NCBI RefSeq assembly: GCF_032854445.1
Contig: NC_088301.1
Span: 32,410,402 to 32,474,401, forward strand
From: Liolophura sinensis
Lineage: Eukaryota; Mollusca; Polyplacophora; Chitonida; Chitonidae
Direction of reading: 5' to 3'
Length of the DNA stretch: 64,000 nucleotides
Of this stretch, positions 22,535-34,695 are shown piece after piece. The stretch's first letter is position 1. Every line of letters starts with the position of its first letter. A program made the position numbers and the translations under genes. The notes beneath the pieces are model-generated. The model saw only the letters and a program-made list of their open reading frames with translations, was not told the DNA's origin and did not search any database.

Positions 22535-22865
22535 CACGTAACAGCCTGAATGTGTAACTTTCAACGACCTTAATGTAACAATCTCAACAACCTGGATGTG
22601 TATCAATGGCATGGATTATAGCTTTCAACAGCCTGAATGTGTAACTTTCAACGACCTTAATGTAACAATCTCAACAACCTGGATGTGTATCAATGGCATG
22701 GATTATAACTTTCAACAGCCTGAATGTGTAACTTTCAATGACCTTAATGTAACACTCCTCAACAACCTGGATGTGTATCAATGGCATGGATTGTAGCTTT
22801 CCTGAATGTAATACTCTCAAAAACCTGGATTTGTATCAACAACTTGGATGTTATACTTTCAACTA
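22535..22865. repeat. Minisatellite with 87 bp higher-order unit
   Basis: CAGCCTGAATGTGTAACTTT starts at 22542, 22629 and 22716, an 87-base period. Each unit holds several diverged sub-units of the type CAACCTGGATGTG. The array continues beyond a SINE at 23222. Confidence 0.9.
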
Positions 22866-23233
22866 CCTCAGGCTGGAGTGAGTGAGTGCTAATGTCATAC
22901 TCAACAATTTTTCAGTCATATGACGAAGGAATCCTTAAAATGCATGTAATGTGCCTCCTTGTCGCAGGACAGATCTTCACCGCTCTTTTATCTAGTGCTG
23001 CTTCACTGAGATGTCTTACCCAAGGCAAGAAAGCCGCCCCGCCCGAGCCATTGTACTGATATGGGTCAACCAGTAGTTGCACTATCCCCTTCATGCTGAA
23101 CGCCAAGCGAGGAAACTGCAACTTCCTCTTTTAAAGACATACGTGTGACTCGACCAGGATTGACCCTGGATTTACTGCTCCCGAAGCAGACCCTCTACCA
23201 ACTATGCTAGTGAGGCCGGTCCCTCAGGCTGGA
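22866..23233 (-). mobile_element. Full-length tRNA-derived SINE, family A, with TSD
   Basis: The element occupies about 22878-23221 with its tRNA-like head at the right (minus strand CATAGTTGGTAGAGGGTCTG, then GGTCAATCCTGGTCGAGTC). The tail at the left contains the TTTTTCAGTCATATGACGA shared by families A and B. A perfect 12-base target-site duplication, CCTCAGGCTGGA, lies at 22866-22877 and 23222-23233. The SINE splits a minisatellite. Confidence 0.92.
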
Positions 23234-23760
23234 TGTAACACTCCAAAAACCTGGATGTGTATGAACAACCTGAACTTAAAACTCTCACAAACCTGGATGT
23301 GTAATAACGGCCTGGATGTAACACTCTCAAAAACCTGGATGTGTATCAACAACCTGAACATAAAACTCTCAAAAACCTGGATGTGTATCAACACCCTGAA
23401 CGTAAAACTCTCAAAAACCTGGATGTTTAATAACGGCCTGGATGTGTAATAACGGCCTGGATGTAACACTCTCAAAAACCTGGATGTATTAACAACCTGA
23501 ACATAAAACTCTCAAATACCTGGATGTGTAATAACGGCCTGGATGTAACACTCTCAAAAACCTGGATGTGTATCAACAACCTGAATGGAAAACTCTCAAA
23601 AACCTGGATGTGTATCAATGACCTGGGTGTACAATTCTCATCACCAAGGTGTGTACATCGCCAAAGTCCAGAACTAAAAACCCTCCACAACATGCTTGTA
23701 AAACGCTAACCAAGGACCTGGGTGTCGAACTTTCAACAGCCTGGATGTAAATCTCTCAAC
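23234..23760. repeat. Minisatellite, unit about 41 bp
   Basis: AAAAACCTGGATGTGTATCA followed by ACAACCTGAACATAAAACTC alternates with variants (GTAATAACGGCCTGGATGTA), at least ten half-units. Same family as 22535-22865. Open frames on both strands are repeat artefacts. Confidence 0.9.
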
Positions 23761-24210
23761 CAATACATGTTTTTTTAGTAAGAAAAACTATGCTGAAAAT
23801 ACACGTACCTTTATTACTTCTTACCTGATCCTGCAAAGTGAAGGCAAAATAGTAACACAGACTGTGAACACCAATTACAAACCACCACCTTGCACAAACT
23901 TTAGCCAGCACAGAAATGACAACATTCAGTTTCTACCCTCAAACTTACAGGAAATAAACCTCATCATATCAACAGGTTACGCTTCACTTCTTATATGTTC
24001 TGGTTTTCTTTACAAATATTCTGTACTTTACTTCTTACAATGTATTTGTATGCAATGAATACTTAAAGGCCTGAGTATCATAGCATTTTGCTGAATGCTT
24101 TCAGAAAGCAGCTCACTATGCAGTTCAAACCATGAAACTGTAACAACCCCCATGCGGACTGTTGGGTAAATAACTTAGCTTTGGTAGCAAGGCAAGGCTA
24201 GCAGAGAGAA

Positions 24211-24720
24211 TTTTGTAATTGACGGTAATTAATATGCACACAGAGAATCTGCAATAGAACATCATCTGGCGTTATTGTGTTTTATATGCATGTAAAACTT
24301 TAGGTCAATACATGCACTACTATTTGAGACACCACTCTTAATTTTAATACACAATACACTAAGTCACCAATTTTGTTAAAAATTCGGGGATTAATATATA
24401 CAGAGCAAATCAACGATGGAACATCCCCTTTATATTAATGTGCTCTACATGACTGAAAAACCTCAGATCAAAACATGCAGTGTCTTTTAAGACACCTCCC
24501 CGCTATAACATTGTCAGACAGATTCTCATAAACATACACCAAGTCATGAATTTTGTAATTTACGGTATTTACACATAATACGCACACAGTGCATGAAGAT
24601 GCAACATCGCCTTCATGTTATTGTGCTCTGCACATGCGCAAAACCTGAGCTCAATACACACAGCATTAAAGACACCACCCTTAACATATTGTTTAACATT
24701 GCATTCACCATTATACGACG
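24211..24720. repeat. Three-copy tandem repeat, unit about 160-180 bp
   Basis: Units start at TTTTGTAATT (24211), TTTTGTTAAA (24371) and TTTTGTAATT (24551). Each is followed by ACACAG-GA, a variant of ATGGAACATC, ATTGTG or AATGTGCTCT, and GACACCAC. They are clearly diverged. Confidence 0.8.
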
Positions 24721-25344
24721 CCAACACTTATCCTCAGGGTATGACATAAGTTATACCTGTACATTAAACACATTATATCCCAACAAGTATATGCTCAAGT
24801 GTATGTAAGGTCACATACAGGGGCGTACCAGATTGATACCAGGTTCATACCAGATTGGGTTGGGATGCAGAAGTGGATAGGGATTAAACAAGGTTAGTTT
24901 GGTAAATCAAAAAACAAACTGATCACAAAACAAATAAAGACAGGTGATTTAATAAAAAGCTTAGAGTTTAATGGAAATTGGTGATGTACTATTATTCTTT
25001 AATTAAATGACACATTCAATGAGGATTCCATTTCTTTGTAGACAATCTTAGGTGTGTTAAAAATCCATGGGTAAAATGCATTTGACGCAATGCACTGGTA
25101 CTGTCACCAAAACTTATATTATTTATTTCCATATAGTCAAATAATTGTAGAGTTCCTTCTAAAATGACCAATCTTCAAAAACTATTATGAAAGGTGGTAG
25201 AAAAAAACAGCACCAAAAAGGTGAAGCTTTGAGCACCTAAATCATTTTACGAGATTCTCTAAAACCTTTTTCTCAATCGTTATAGCAATAAGGCCAAAGA
25301 CAAAACAATACCATTCTTAGCAGTCCCAAAATAAAAACTAGGGA

Positions 25345-25610
25345 GTTTGTGTGTCCAACAGGTTAGTGTGCTAGCGTGGCACAATAATTCAGATGCCTAA
25401 CCAATGTGGGCGCCGTGATTTCAAGTCCAGCTCATGCTGGCTTGCACTTTGGTCATACAAAGGAGGGTATGTCAACAACCTGCAGATGGTGGTGGGTTTC
25501 CAACAGGTAAAGCTTGGTTTCCTCCCACCATGTTGCTGGATGCCATTGTATAAGGCGAACATTCTAGAGTACAACTTAAAACATCAATCAAATAAATAAA
25601 ATAAATAAAC
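25345..25610 (+). mobile_element. SINE family C, near full length
   Basis: The tRNA-like head (GGTTAGTGTGCTAGCGTGGC, then GATTTCAAGTCCAGCTCATG) is followed by the body (GTTTCCTCCCACCATGTTGC) and the tail (AAACATCAATCAAATAAATA). Confidence 0.85.
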
Positions 25611-25810
25611 CTCAAGAAACATATAAAGTCAGCACTTATTTGATTATACAAAACAATATGCCTTTACAGGTGCAAATTAAGTGGCGATATCCCCCGAGAA
25701 ATCGATGTTGTCAAACGGTCAGGCCCTTTCTTAAAGAATACATGAAAAGGTAATATAAAAAGAAGAGTATATGGTTTTAAGGAACATGAAGAAAAATATG
25801 TAACAAGTTG
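25611..25810. repeat. Dispersed repeat, family X
   Basis: Directly follows a SINE C tail here and again at 43673-43875. Shared words: TTATTTGATTATACA, GCGATATCCC, CGAGAAATC, CAGGCCCTTTCTTAA, ACATGAAAAGGT, AAAAGAAGAGTATATGGTTT. Confidence 0.8.
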
Positions 25811-26482
25811 AGAAATAAATATCAACTGCCTATGATAAACTGATATGTCAAACAAACAAGTCTGAATGAGTTACATGGCAACGTTACGGGTACATGTACA
25901 TTTCAAATTCATTGTTTGGCAAATGACCCCAGTTAAGAGATAGCATGTCAAACATTTGACTGCCTGACTGATAGACCAACTGAGCTGCTTTTCGCAGCAA
26001 AAAGCAAAAGAGCATGTACACCTACATGTAGCATGTATGATAAATAAACCTTCCTTAATACTCAATACTAAATTAGTGAGAGTCTGAGGAGTGTAATACT
26101 TTCACATGTTTGATCCAAAGCTTTAGAGAGTAAATAAAAACTGTTATTGTCTCTTGCAATAAGGGGCTGTTATTACACAAGCTTAACCTCAATACTCCTG
26201 ATGCCCTAAATAAACAATATCACAATGATCTCCATATTCTCTAAAATTATTCCTTGACCTTTTTCACTTTCACACCCCATTCACTTTAGACTAAATGTGT
26301 GCAGGAAACTGATGTAAATATATCTCAATTTGAAGAATGCCAAAAATGTTATTCCTGGATTGCAGAGAGCATCATTTTATTTTTGTATAAGGAGTATAAG
26401 GTTAACAATATGGACAGAGAAATTCTTTAAAAATCAACCAAAATTTTTAATTCAATGAACTGTTTGAGAACACAATACTCAC

Positions 26483-26851
26483 CTAAGGTTTTAGGTTTAA
26501 AAGAACCCCTTTCTGTAGAAAGAGTGTTTTTAACCCCTTGCTCTTTCTCACTATACTCAGGTACATGTGAACACACTCGGCATAAGACAGGAATGGCACA
26601 GATCACGTGTATAAAAGCTGACTCCCCTATAACTGCATCACTCAGCCACAGCCAGGCCCTAGCTCCTCCAGCAGAATTCAGGGAATTAACAGGAAAAATC
26701 CCAGTCCAAAATTCTGACAATTGTTGTTCTGTTTTCCACAGCTGGAGAAGATACATGAATTTCTCAGGCATGTCAGGGGTAAATAACCACACTGTTTGAT
26801 ACTCCTGTGGATGGTGAGTCGTAACATCACCAAGCTTCCCAACAAGCTGAC
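26483..26851 (-). CDS. Unidentified coding exon, second of a phase-matched pair
   Basis: About 123 codons free of stops, with a strong donor (TTAG/GTGAGT). Tryptophan- and cysteine-rich, ending STERGSFKPKTLG. The plus strand is also open, as a mirror. Confidence 0.55.
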
Positions 26852-27658
26852 CTGATGCCATATTTGTTTATTATGAGAGAAAGCCTCCTATGAACTGGTA
26901 CCAGGATTGCACAACAAAGTCTGTCATCAACCTCAAAATATGTTTGTTACTTGTAGCTTCTACAAGCTGGCTATAGTAATACATACACAGGAGCAGCTTA
27001 TATTAGATACTTGCACATATGTGTGACTCTTAAGACTTCTCCTGAACTGGTTCAAATCAAAGACTTCTCTTCACATGTTGGAGATAATTATAGGTTAATC
27101 TCTAACATAATATTAATACAATTATCTCATTCAATTTACATGTAGCTGTGCAAGGAAATCTTTTACCTTAACACTGTAAGCTCCTTAGTTAGCATAACAG
27201 CATCTTACTTTAGAACTGACTTACATGTTCATATATAAAATATGTTTTATTTGAGGGAAACATTTAAATTATAGCGGACATATTCCAAGTTTTACACATA
27301 TCAATTTTTCATCTTTAAATGCAGAACAGCACACCCCATTGATGGTTAAATCTCTACCTTGAGACCCACTAAACAAACACTAAAACAAGTAAAACCATGC
27401 ATGTAGTAAGAGATTTAAGGCCTGACGTTTTCTGCTAACTGACATGTTCCTCTAATTGTTTCTCACTCACCGAAAGAAGTGACTGCATGTTTGTATGTAT
27501 GACAACATATTATTATGTTAATTTCTAAGCTTACCTTTCCATAGGTTGGATAGAAAGGCAAAACGCTGTTTGAGGTATTCCCCATGTTTGTCACCAACCA
27601 CACAGCACAGCACAGAGACAGACTGTATCAATTCAATGTCCAGAATTGTGTAGTGGAT
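26483..27658 (-). CDS. Two exons of an unidentified protein, weakly RUN-like
   Basis: Exon 27658-27535 (acceptor GTGTAG, donor GGAAAG/GTAAGC) reads IHYTILDIELIQSVSVLCCV, VGDKHGEYLKQRFAFLSNLW and K. Exon 26851-26483 (acceptor GGCATCAG, donor CCTTAG/GTGAGT) joins it in frame (G plus GT) and reads QLVGKLGDVTTHHPQEYQTV, WLFTPDMPEKFMYLLQLWKT and so on, about 164 codons together. The part EFWTGIFP to ARAWLWL recalls blocks of RUN domains (FW, then GRAWLRLAL), but the match is weak. An ATG at 26861 with stops upstream could also start the second exon alone. Neighbouring exons are not located. It may be a separate gene or a 5' part of the FYB-like locus. Confidence 0.55.
27535..27658 (-). CDS. Unidentified coding exon, first of a phase-matched pair
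   Basis: Forty-one codons plus one base. The peptide is amphipathic and mostly helical in look. TAG lies directly before the first codon as part of the acceptor. Confidence 0.5.
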
Positions 27659-28493
27659 CTACACCTGAGAGCAGCAATGATCGGCTTCTCGTACATGGAG
27701 TTTCCAGCTAGTTAAATAACAGCACTTACTGACTCAGGGCCTCCAGCTTCCATATATTTACAGATCATGGTTAATTCTGTCTATAAATACCTGCATACCA
27801 TAATTAATCATGCTTCCATGTTGTTTAACCCTTCACTAATGAGCACACTGGACATGTAATGCAAGTGCTATAATGATTTCTGTTTGATGATATTTTCATG
27901 CATAAATTAAAAAGAAGAATGCTTCAACAAACACGAACGTACTCCTCAAATTTCATATTTTAACATCATAACAATTCCAATGTTCAATACCCAAGTATAT
28001 ATTCTGGCTATGAATTTTTCATTATTGACATGAAATATCATGACTTGCTTGAAGGCTATTAAGGGTTAGCATTGAAGAACAATGACATGTTGTATTGCTG
28101 AGAAGTGCTAACAATTAGTCTTTTGCTCAATGTAATGAGCTGGATCATCAATATTCATATTATGGGCTGCACATTCAAGTGCAAAGGTTGTTTGTCTAAA
28201 GACATAGTGTGATATTTTGTGCAGCTTCTATAATTTTTCTCAGTCGTTGGTTGGATGTGGGCTTTATTTAAATTTAAGAGGCTATGGCTTAGATCACACA
28301 CATCTAATTCCTCAACCCATATTCCCATCACATAAATGAAGCGTTTTATGGAGTTAAACACCAATCAAATAAATAAAAGAATAATGACTCATTCTACATC
28401 ATTAGGGTAAATAAACCGATTAATCAGTCTGGCAGACAAATTCACACATGTAAATGTACAAGTGTAATAATTTCAAAACTTACACACATTTTA

Positions 28494-28690
28494 ATTTATT
28501 AGATTGGTGTTTTACACCATACTCAAAAATATTTCACTTATACGACGTCGGCCAGCATCCACAGGTTACTGGCAGATCTTCCCACATTCATCCGGAAAGG
28601 AAGCCAGCAAGAGCTGGACTTGAACTCTCAACGACCCCATTGGTCAGAGGCTCTTGGGCCACTGCACTGCACTGGCATGCTAACCACCTC
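28494..28690 (-). mobile_element. SINE family C
   Basis: Reads TTTATTAGATTGGTGTTTTA, CACCATACTCAAAAATATTT, CTTATACGACGTCGGCCAGC, then GAGCTGGACTTGAACTCTCA and CATGCTAACCACCTCGGC. The central body is partly deleted. Confidence 0.8.
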
Positions 28691-28794
28691 GGCAATAGTT
28701 TTAAATTAACTTTAAGTATGGTACTATTAAGCCTGAACAAAAAAACTGTCAGTGAGATCCCAATGATCCATTCAGAAACAGATTAAAGTGGAGC

Positions 28795-28935
28795 ATAAGC
28801 TCAGTTGATAGAGTGCTGCATTTTTGGACATGGAGTTCAAATTCCGGCTCGACCACAAGCGCAAATCCTTTGACCATTACTAGTACATAAGCATACATGG
28901 CATATGTGAAAGTTCATGTACCCCTACATGTAGCT
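28795..28935 (+). mobile_element. tRNA-like SINE head
   Basis: AAGCTCAGTTGATAGAGTGC resembles a tRNA A box region and GGAGTTCAAATTCCGGC a B box. No tRNA fold or acceptor stem could be confirmed, so it is taken as SINE-derived. Confidence 0.5.
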
Positions 28936-31035
28936 CATAGTCTTATACCCCTTAAGATGTTGTTCTGTATTACTGATGATAGTCTCTGTATTTGTTTGAT
29001 TCCTTGGTGTTTAACTGTGTTACCAGAGTATTTTTATAACATAATCATCCTTTTACGTCAAAATATTTGAAATGCTGCCTTACTGTCATCTCATGGACCC
29101 AAACTCTCCCAGTACCAGTCTTTACTAGGTGTAAGCCTCAACTGATCCCAGTCTGATCCATGGCTATGTAAAGCACGAATAAGCAGTACACACATTTTAA
29201 GCATTGTGTCAAGGACAAGAAGGAATTAAAATAAAGAAGAAACTTCATTAACTTTATATGTCACATTTCATAAGTTGGCTGCCTGGTTGCATCACCGGTA
29301 TGCAAACAAACATCACAGACAAATAGTAAAGCCAAGGATCATGTAGATTTTATATAAAGACTTTACACACCATGGTTCGGGTGCATGTAAATATGATAAA
29401 GTTTCAACGCATAGATCCAGACAGTGATGTGCATTATGCCATGCACCCTTGAGTATCCAAGGGCATAAAGCAATTATAAGCTAGATTCCAGGCACAAATT
29501 TTGCACAAAATTTGTCCTGTACATGGAGACACAATGACAAAATAAAATAAATACAATTACCGCCTGAAGGCAGACATCTGAGAAGCTTGTGTTTTGTTCT
29601 CATTCTTTTAAAGGGAATCATATTTACCTGTACTTTTAGTGTATGCATTCATCCATTTACAATATTTAAAATATCTATGGTATCTGGTATATGCTCTAAT
29701 CATTATTTCATAACATTCCTAGGCAACTAAGAGGTGTAGAGAAATAATTTACATAGTTTAATGAAGCTTGCATCATTATTGACACAAACACATCGTTTTT
29801 AGTGTTATTTTCATTTTATTATGCATAAATTCCACAGGTCGAATAAGTTGAAGATTTACAGTAATTAACTGTTTTAACAATATCTGCCCTACAGCAAAGT
29901 TTTGTGTTTTATGAAAAATAGTTGATACTTCAGTAGTAATACCATTTACAATGGCAAAGGAAGTAAATAAAAATAAATAAAGTTCATATATTACATGAAC
30001 TTACACAACATAATTTTTTTTTGTGTGAAGGGCATTGTTAATTTTCTGTGTATATGAAAACCAGCCTGTATGGGGTCCCTGCTCTATAAAGCTAGGTCCA
30101 CCTGGAAGAGCCAAAGGGTGGAGGGAGAGAGAAATAGATTGACACAGGAGATAAGGTTAGTGGGGTTTAGGCCGAAGTTCAGTCACACAAGCTTACATTC
30201 AGTAAGGAAGACAGTGAGAAAATGAAACCAAAATCACAGACTTCCTCAATTTGCAAATTCTAGTTAGCAACAGTTATTGAATTTTACATTTAGTCTTGGT
30301 AGCAGTCGTGACCTGAATTATTTATGCTGGTCACTATGTAACCAAATTTCCTGTCAATCTCCTCGTGCCAATTTCAGCCAAGAATATTTATCAACAAAAT
30401 TTTCAATTGGAAAGATCCACAGAATGAGCTAAAATTTTAATGAATGCAGATTTTTGATTTGCAATTATTTTGGAATAGTAATCAAATAATCAGTATCGTC
30501 TGTGCATGTCTTACCAATCAAATGAGCAATAATGTACCTAAAATTTATAAAGCCTGTCACATTATAATTTGTAATCATGTTAACGCTATAAATAAGTACA
30601 GGATCCTGTCTGATATTTACTGAAAAGTGATAAATTTGAGCTATTCTTGATATTGACTTTTTTGCCAAAATTTTTTTGGCCATTTTAATGCTTTCCGCAA
30701 CACCATTTTGAAGGTTAAATATGCAAACTCCAAGGAGAAAAGAATTTTATTTGAGTCAGACTCATGGTATGATGGTTACTGTGACTACTATACCTCTGTC
30801 ATAAGCATAACATGTGAAACCTCTCTGGAGACATTGCTCCGACAAGACTACAGGGCAATGCTCATTAGAAAGACAAGCACTTACACCTACTGTGCACATC
30901 CTGCTGAGCTAAGTATGTGTGCTAATTTAGAAAAATATGGCACCTCTTCAACAAAGAAGCCATGCAGATTGATGAACAAAAAGGTGTACCCAGTCCTGAA
31001 GATATATATCAGTTTCACCTTGAAGACAACAAATG

Positions 31036-31130
31036 CAATTTATTTATTTGATTGGTGTTTTACGCTGTACAATGGCCGCCAGCATTATGGTGGGAGGAAA
31101 CAGGGCAGAGCCTGTGGAAAACTAACAGCG
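31036..31130 (-). mobile_element. SINE family C fragment
   Basis: TTTATTTATTTGATTGGTGT, TTTACGCTGTACAATGGCCG and CCAGCATTATGGTGGGAGGA in order; truncated at the right and internally shortened. Confidence 0.8.
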
Positions 31131-32054
31131 ACCGCATAAAATTATTTCCAGTAAGAACAACAGCATCAGAAGTGCAATCAAGATTATCCAGAATCCCAGA
31201 GATCACTACCACTATAATAAAACCTGTGCAATCCAAGAGAACGATCAAGGAAAGAGGTAGAATTGTCATTTTTGAAGTATGTGCTTATAAGCTGACCTGA
31301 CTTAGAGGCTTAAAGTACAATCTGATGACACATTTCAAGATTATCCAGAATCCAAGAGATTACTACATGTACCACTATAAACCTGTGTAATCCCAAAAAA
31401 GATCAAATAAAGAAGGCAGAATTACCATTTTTGAAGTCTGTGCTTATAAACTGGACAGTTTGGAAATGATTCTGGACTGCTTGCACATCAAATGCTCTGA
31501 CCACTGTACAAGGAGCAGGGCAGGGTTTGACTGGAAAACACAACACAATACTGTTACCATTGGCATACAAATATTTTAGGTCATGGTGCACCAACTGTCC
31601 AAAAAAAAAAAAACAAAAAAAAAAATTACTTCCTGGTTGGTTAGTGCACTGTGTACAATGTTGGCCATAAACTTCCTTTTCTCATATCTTGTGCCAGACT
31701 AATCAGATAACACCAACCTGTAACAAAGTTGGCAAAACAAGTGGAATTCAATGGTCACATATTTAAAAGAATCACAAACCAAATGACCTTGGACAGTACA
31801 TGTACATTTAAGTTTGTGAATGTGAGGTGTACGTTATCTTTTAGAAACGATTTTATTTCAGTAGTATTGTAATTCCTCAACCTTTTAGCATATGAAAAAG
31901 CAAATTTCTGTGCACATTTTTAATTTTACTTTGGAGACAAAACTTTACTGGTCGGACTGGCCACTTTCAGGGCGTCTCAAAAAGTACTATTTTATCAGTC
32001 AATACAGAATAATGCCTTCCGAATATGTGTGAGTAAATATCTTACAAACATGCA

Positions 32055-32285
32055 AAAAAGGTCTGACTGGCTCAGGTGGTTAAAGCAATGGCACACTGCC
32101 ACTTTTAGGGCCATGAGCAGAGATGTCCCGTGTTCAAAATGAAATCAAACTTCATACTCTCTTTCAGCTGTGGCTTTAAGTCAAGAAGTTAGCCAGGTAT
32201 GTGGACAAGGTTTGACTAGAAAACAACGGTTACCACCAACCTGGTAAAATTCACCACTGAAATATGGTACTGAATTATTTACTTG
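32055..32285 (+). mobile_element. tRNA-like SINE copy
   Basis: TGGCTCAGGTGGTTAAAGC is A-box-like and CCGTGTTCAAAATG B-box-like, followed by SINE-type body text (TTTCAGCTGTGGCTTTAAG). Not a functional tRNA. Confidence 0.45.
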
Positions 32286-32423
32286 AATGGAGCATGCCAT
32301 GCTCAATGAAGTTTTCACTTATATGTCGGCAATCATGTTTATGGGTAGGGGAAAGCAGAGTGTCTGAAGTAAACACCCTGCACCATGTACATTCACCAGG
32401 CAACTGACAAACCTCTTGACCTA

Positions 32424-32620
32424 ATTTATTATTCACTGGTGTTTTATGCCCTGCTGAAGACTATTTCACATATATAGGACTGGCGGCATTATGGTGGGAG
32501 GAAACCGAGACTTTTGAACTAAAGCCATAGCCAAAACAGCATTGAGCTGGATTTGAGGACTAGACCCGTCAGGTCACGGGAGTGTTAGTGGACGAAAATC
32601 AGTGCTTTAACATGTTGATC
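32424..32620 (-). mobile_element. SINE family C, diverged
   Basis: TTATTCACTGGTGTTTTATG, CATATATAGGACTGGCGGCA and TTATGGTGGGAGGAAACCGA occur in family order; the remainder is eroded. A family D fragment adjoins on the left (32320-32423). Confidence 0.7.
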
Positions 32621-32639
32621 TGAGCCAGTGAATGAATGT

Positions 32640-32840
32640 TTGAGGTTTAATGTTGTACTTGATTTTTCAGTCATATGACAAGGAGTGGTTAGATGAGTGT
32701 ACCGCTAAAGTGCTGCCACCACTAAAGTATCATGCCTAAAACACCAGATATGACACTACACCCTGTCATATTATACTGAGTCAACCAGTCCTTTTTTCTT
32801 GCTTTACCCTCTCAATGCTGAGTGGATAAGGATATTTTAT
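32640..32840 (-). mobile_element. SINE family B copy
   Basis: Left end carries the shared tail (ATTTTTCAGTCATATGACAA); the body reads CACCAGATATGACACTACAC and CATATTATACTGAGTCAACC. Confidence 0.7.
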
Positions 32841-34484
32841 ACGGATACCTGACTCAGATCTCAACATATTTTGAACGACGACAATATCCTTCACCCAAAG
32901 TTAGCTGAGGGCTAAAAAAAAAAAAAAAAGGCAAAATTCACAATCAATAATTGCTAGGCTCATTTCAAATACTATCATTACATGTTATCTAATAGCCCGA
33001 ACCTTAGATATAAATACAATGTCCTTGGCTTGTAAAGATGTAAAGTGATAACACAAACATTGTAAGATAAGACAACATTATATAGCCGTGAGAAAGCCAA
33101 GTCGTCCTCAGTGTCAGGGCTCAGGGATGTGTGAACCAGCTATTTGCACACCTCCCAGTTACTTAACCATTCGTATAACCAAATAAAGCACAGATATACT
33201 CGCACACATGTAGGTGAAAAGGTCTTTTACTGTAATATGAGAGTCACCACATAAACAATAGTATAACAGAAAGACACCTTACTTTTGACGGCCTCAAGGG
33301 GCATTGAGATTTTACACTTTCCACTTTCTAATAGTGCATAAAAAAAAAACACACACACAAGAGCATTATAGCTCACAGAGCCATCTCAGCCCACCAGTGT
33401 GAGATGGTTTGGTTGCTGCTCAACAGGTAAGTGGAATATTCTTCAAAACCGCATAAAAAGAAGGCAAACTTTAATAGTACAAGTAGCCTACTAGATTAAA
33501 ACTTATAAGTGACAAGGAAGAAAAAACATAGTTCAATTCTCTTAATCAAAAACAAGATTTATGCCCTAATGTGTTATTGGTATAACGAATATGACCTAAG
33601 ACTGCGCCAAAAATGTTCATCTTCACAGGCTAATAACAGTCATAATATATTCCTTAGCACAATGTTTAAGTCATGTGATACATTCAAATTTTGACCTCAA
33701 AACCAAAATATTAGTAGAATGATTGACACCACAGATATCATTCTCTAATTAGACAGTGCTAAAGATCTTGACATTAATTCAACAAGAAAGAATTTTTATA
33801 CAGTCACAGCTATATGACTGTTTATCATTTACGTAAAGATTGCAAATTAGAGACTTCATATGTTATGGAGTTGTAGATCATTGTAATGATAAAGGACATT
33901 GTGGGGAGTTAAATTCGCAAACAAATTCCCCCCAGAGGCCTTTGATACGCAATCCATGTACTGAGGTTGACAACTGCAACCCTGTGACAGGCTGAGGAAA
34001 TGTTGAGCTATGAGGTGAAAAACTTCCCTCGTTTTTCACATGCAAACTGCTACTGACGATTGGCTATCTTTGAACTATGGGTGGTCCCTGCAACCCAATG
34101 ATTGGCCAAAACTTTAACCAAACTGGATACCGACACCACCACTGACAGCATCTGATCCCCCTCTCACTATGCCGCTCCTTACTTCGTATAGGTATGCCAA
34201 AAATGATCAACCCTATAGCCATGTATGAAATTTTAGGTTATTTACAGTCTGTCTAATGTTGTCCCTGGTACATATGTCCTCGAGACAGAACATGATCTTT
34301 ACAGATATCCATGATGAAACATGATTCTGTCCCCATGTACTGTACCAGAATGAAACCTAACCCTACACTAAAATCATATATGCTGTAGCTACCTGCTTAA
34401 ATTTCAGCCTGGGCGATGGTTGCCAACGTTCACCCTTTGTGCATAATGTTCTTTATATCCTTCTTCAAAAATGTTATCCACAGG

Positions 34485-34695
34485 TGCCTTATGGCTCAGT
34501 TAACAAAAGTGTTCTTCTCACTACAGAGAAGTTTTACTGGTTCAGATGTGCCTTCAACTCCGGAGGTTAATTTGTAAGCTACATGTATTTTGCAAAGACT
34601 AATGGTTTAATCTGGGCACACCTAATCAGGTACTGCCATCATAGTATTGAATACTTCTGAAGTGTAATGCTTAACACCAATCATAAACAAAATTA
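34485..34695 (+). mobile_element. tRNA-like SINE copy
   Basis: TTATGGCTCAGTTAACAAAA and CTTCAACTCCGGAGG are in A- and B-box-like positions. The right end (GTAATGCTTAACACCAATCA) resembles a SINE tail. Confidence 0.45.

Larger units (their letters stand above)
17146..26482. other. Non-coding stretch with repeats
   Basis: No exon that I can support. Contains a CpG-rich patch at about 17660-17760, a SINE C fragment, a large hairpin at 19231-19413, a SINE-D-like fragment at 21640-21760, two minisatellites with a SINE between them (22535-23760), a three-copy repeat (24211-24720) and a SINE C at 25345-25610. A minus-strand open stretch near 21690-21895 looks partly SINE-derived and was not called. 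Confidence 0.45.

Noticed and set aside
22259-22612. Minus-strand open frame of 117 codons
   Set aside because: Ends inside a minisatellite, no similarity, no splice signals of note.
23204-23709. Repeat-rich peptides (NNLNIKLSKTWMC type) on both strands
   Set aside because: Simple translation of the CCTGGATGTG minisatellite.
26455-26799. Plus-strand open frame of 114 codons
   Set aside because: Lies opposite the minus-strand coding exon 26851-26483 and has no similarity or splice support.
28795-28870. tRNA gene candidate
   Set aside because: A- and B-box-like words are present but no acceptor stem or full cloverleaf; fits a SINE head better. The same holds for 32055, 34485, 41545, 45155 and 61361.
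29560-29607. Possible short minus-strand exon NENKTQASQMSAFRR
   Set aside because: Donor present, but too short, with a weak acceptor and a phase that does not match the exon at 27658.
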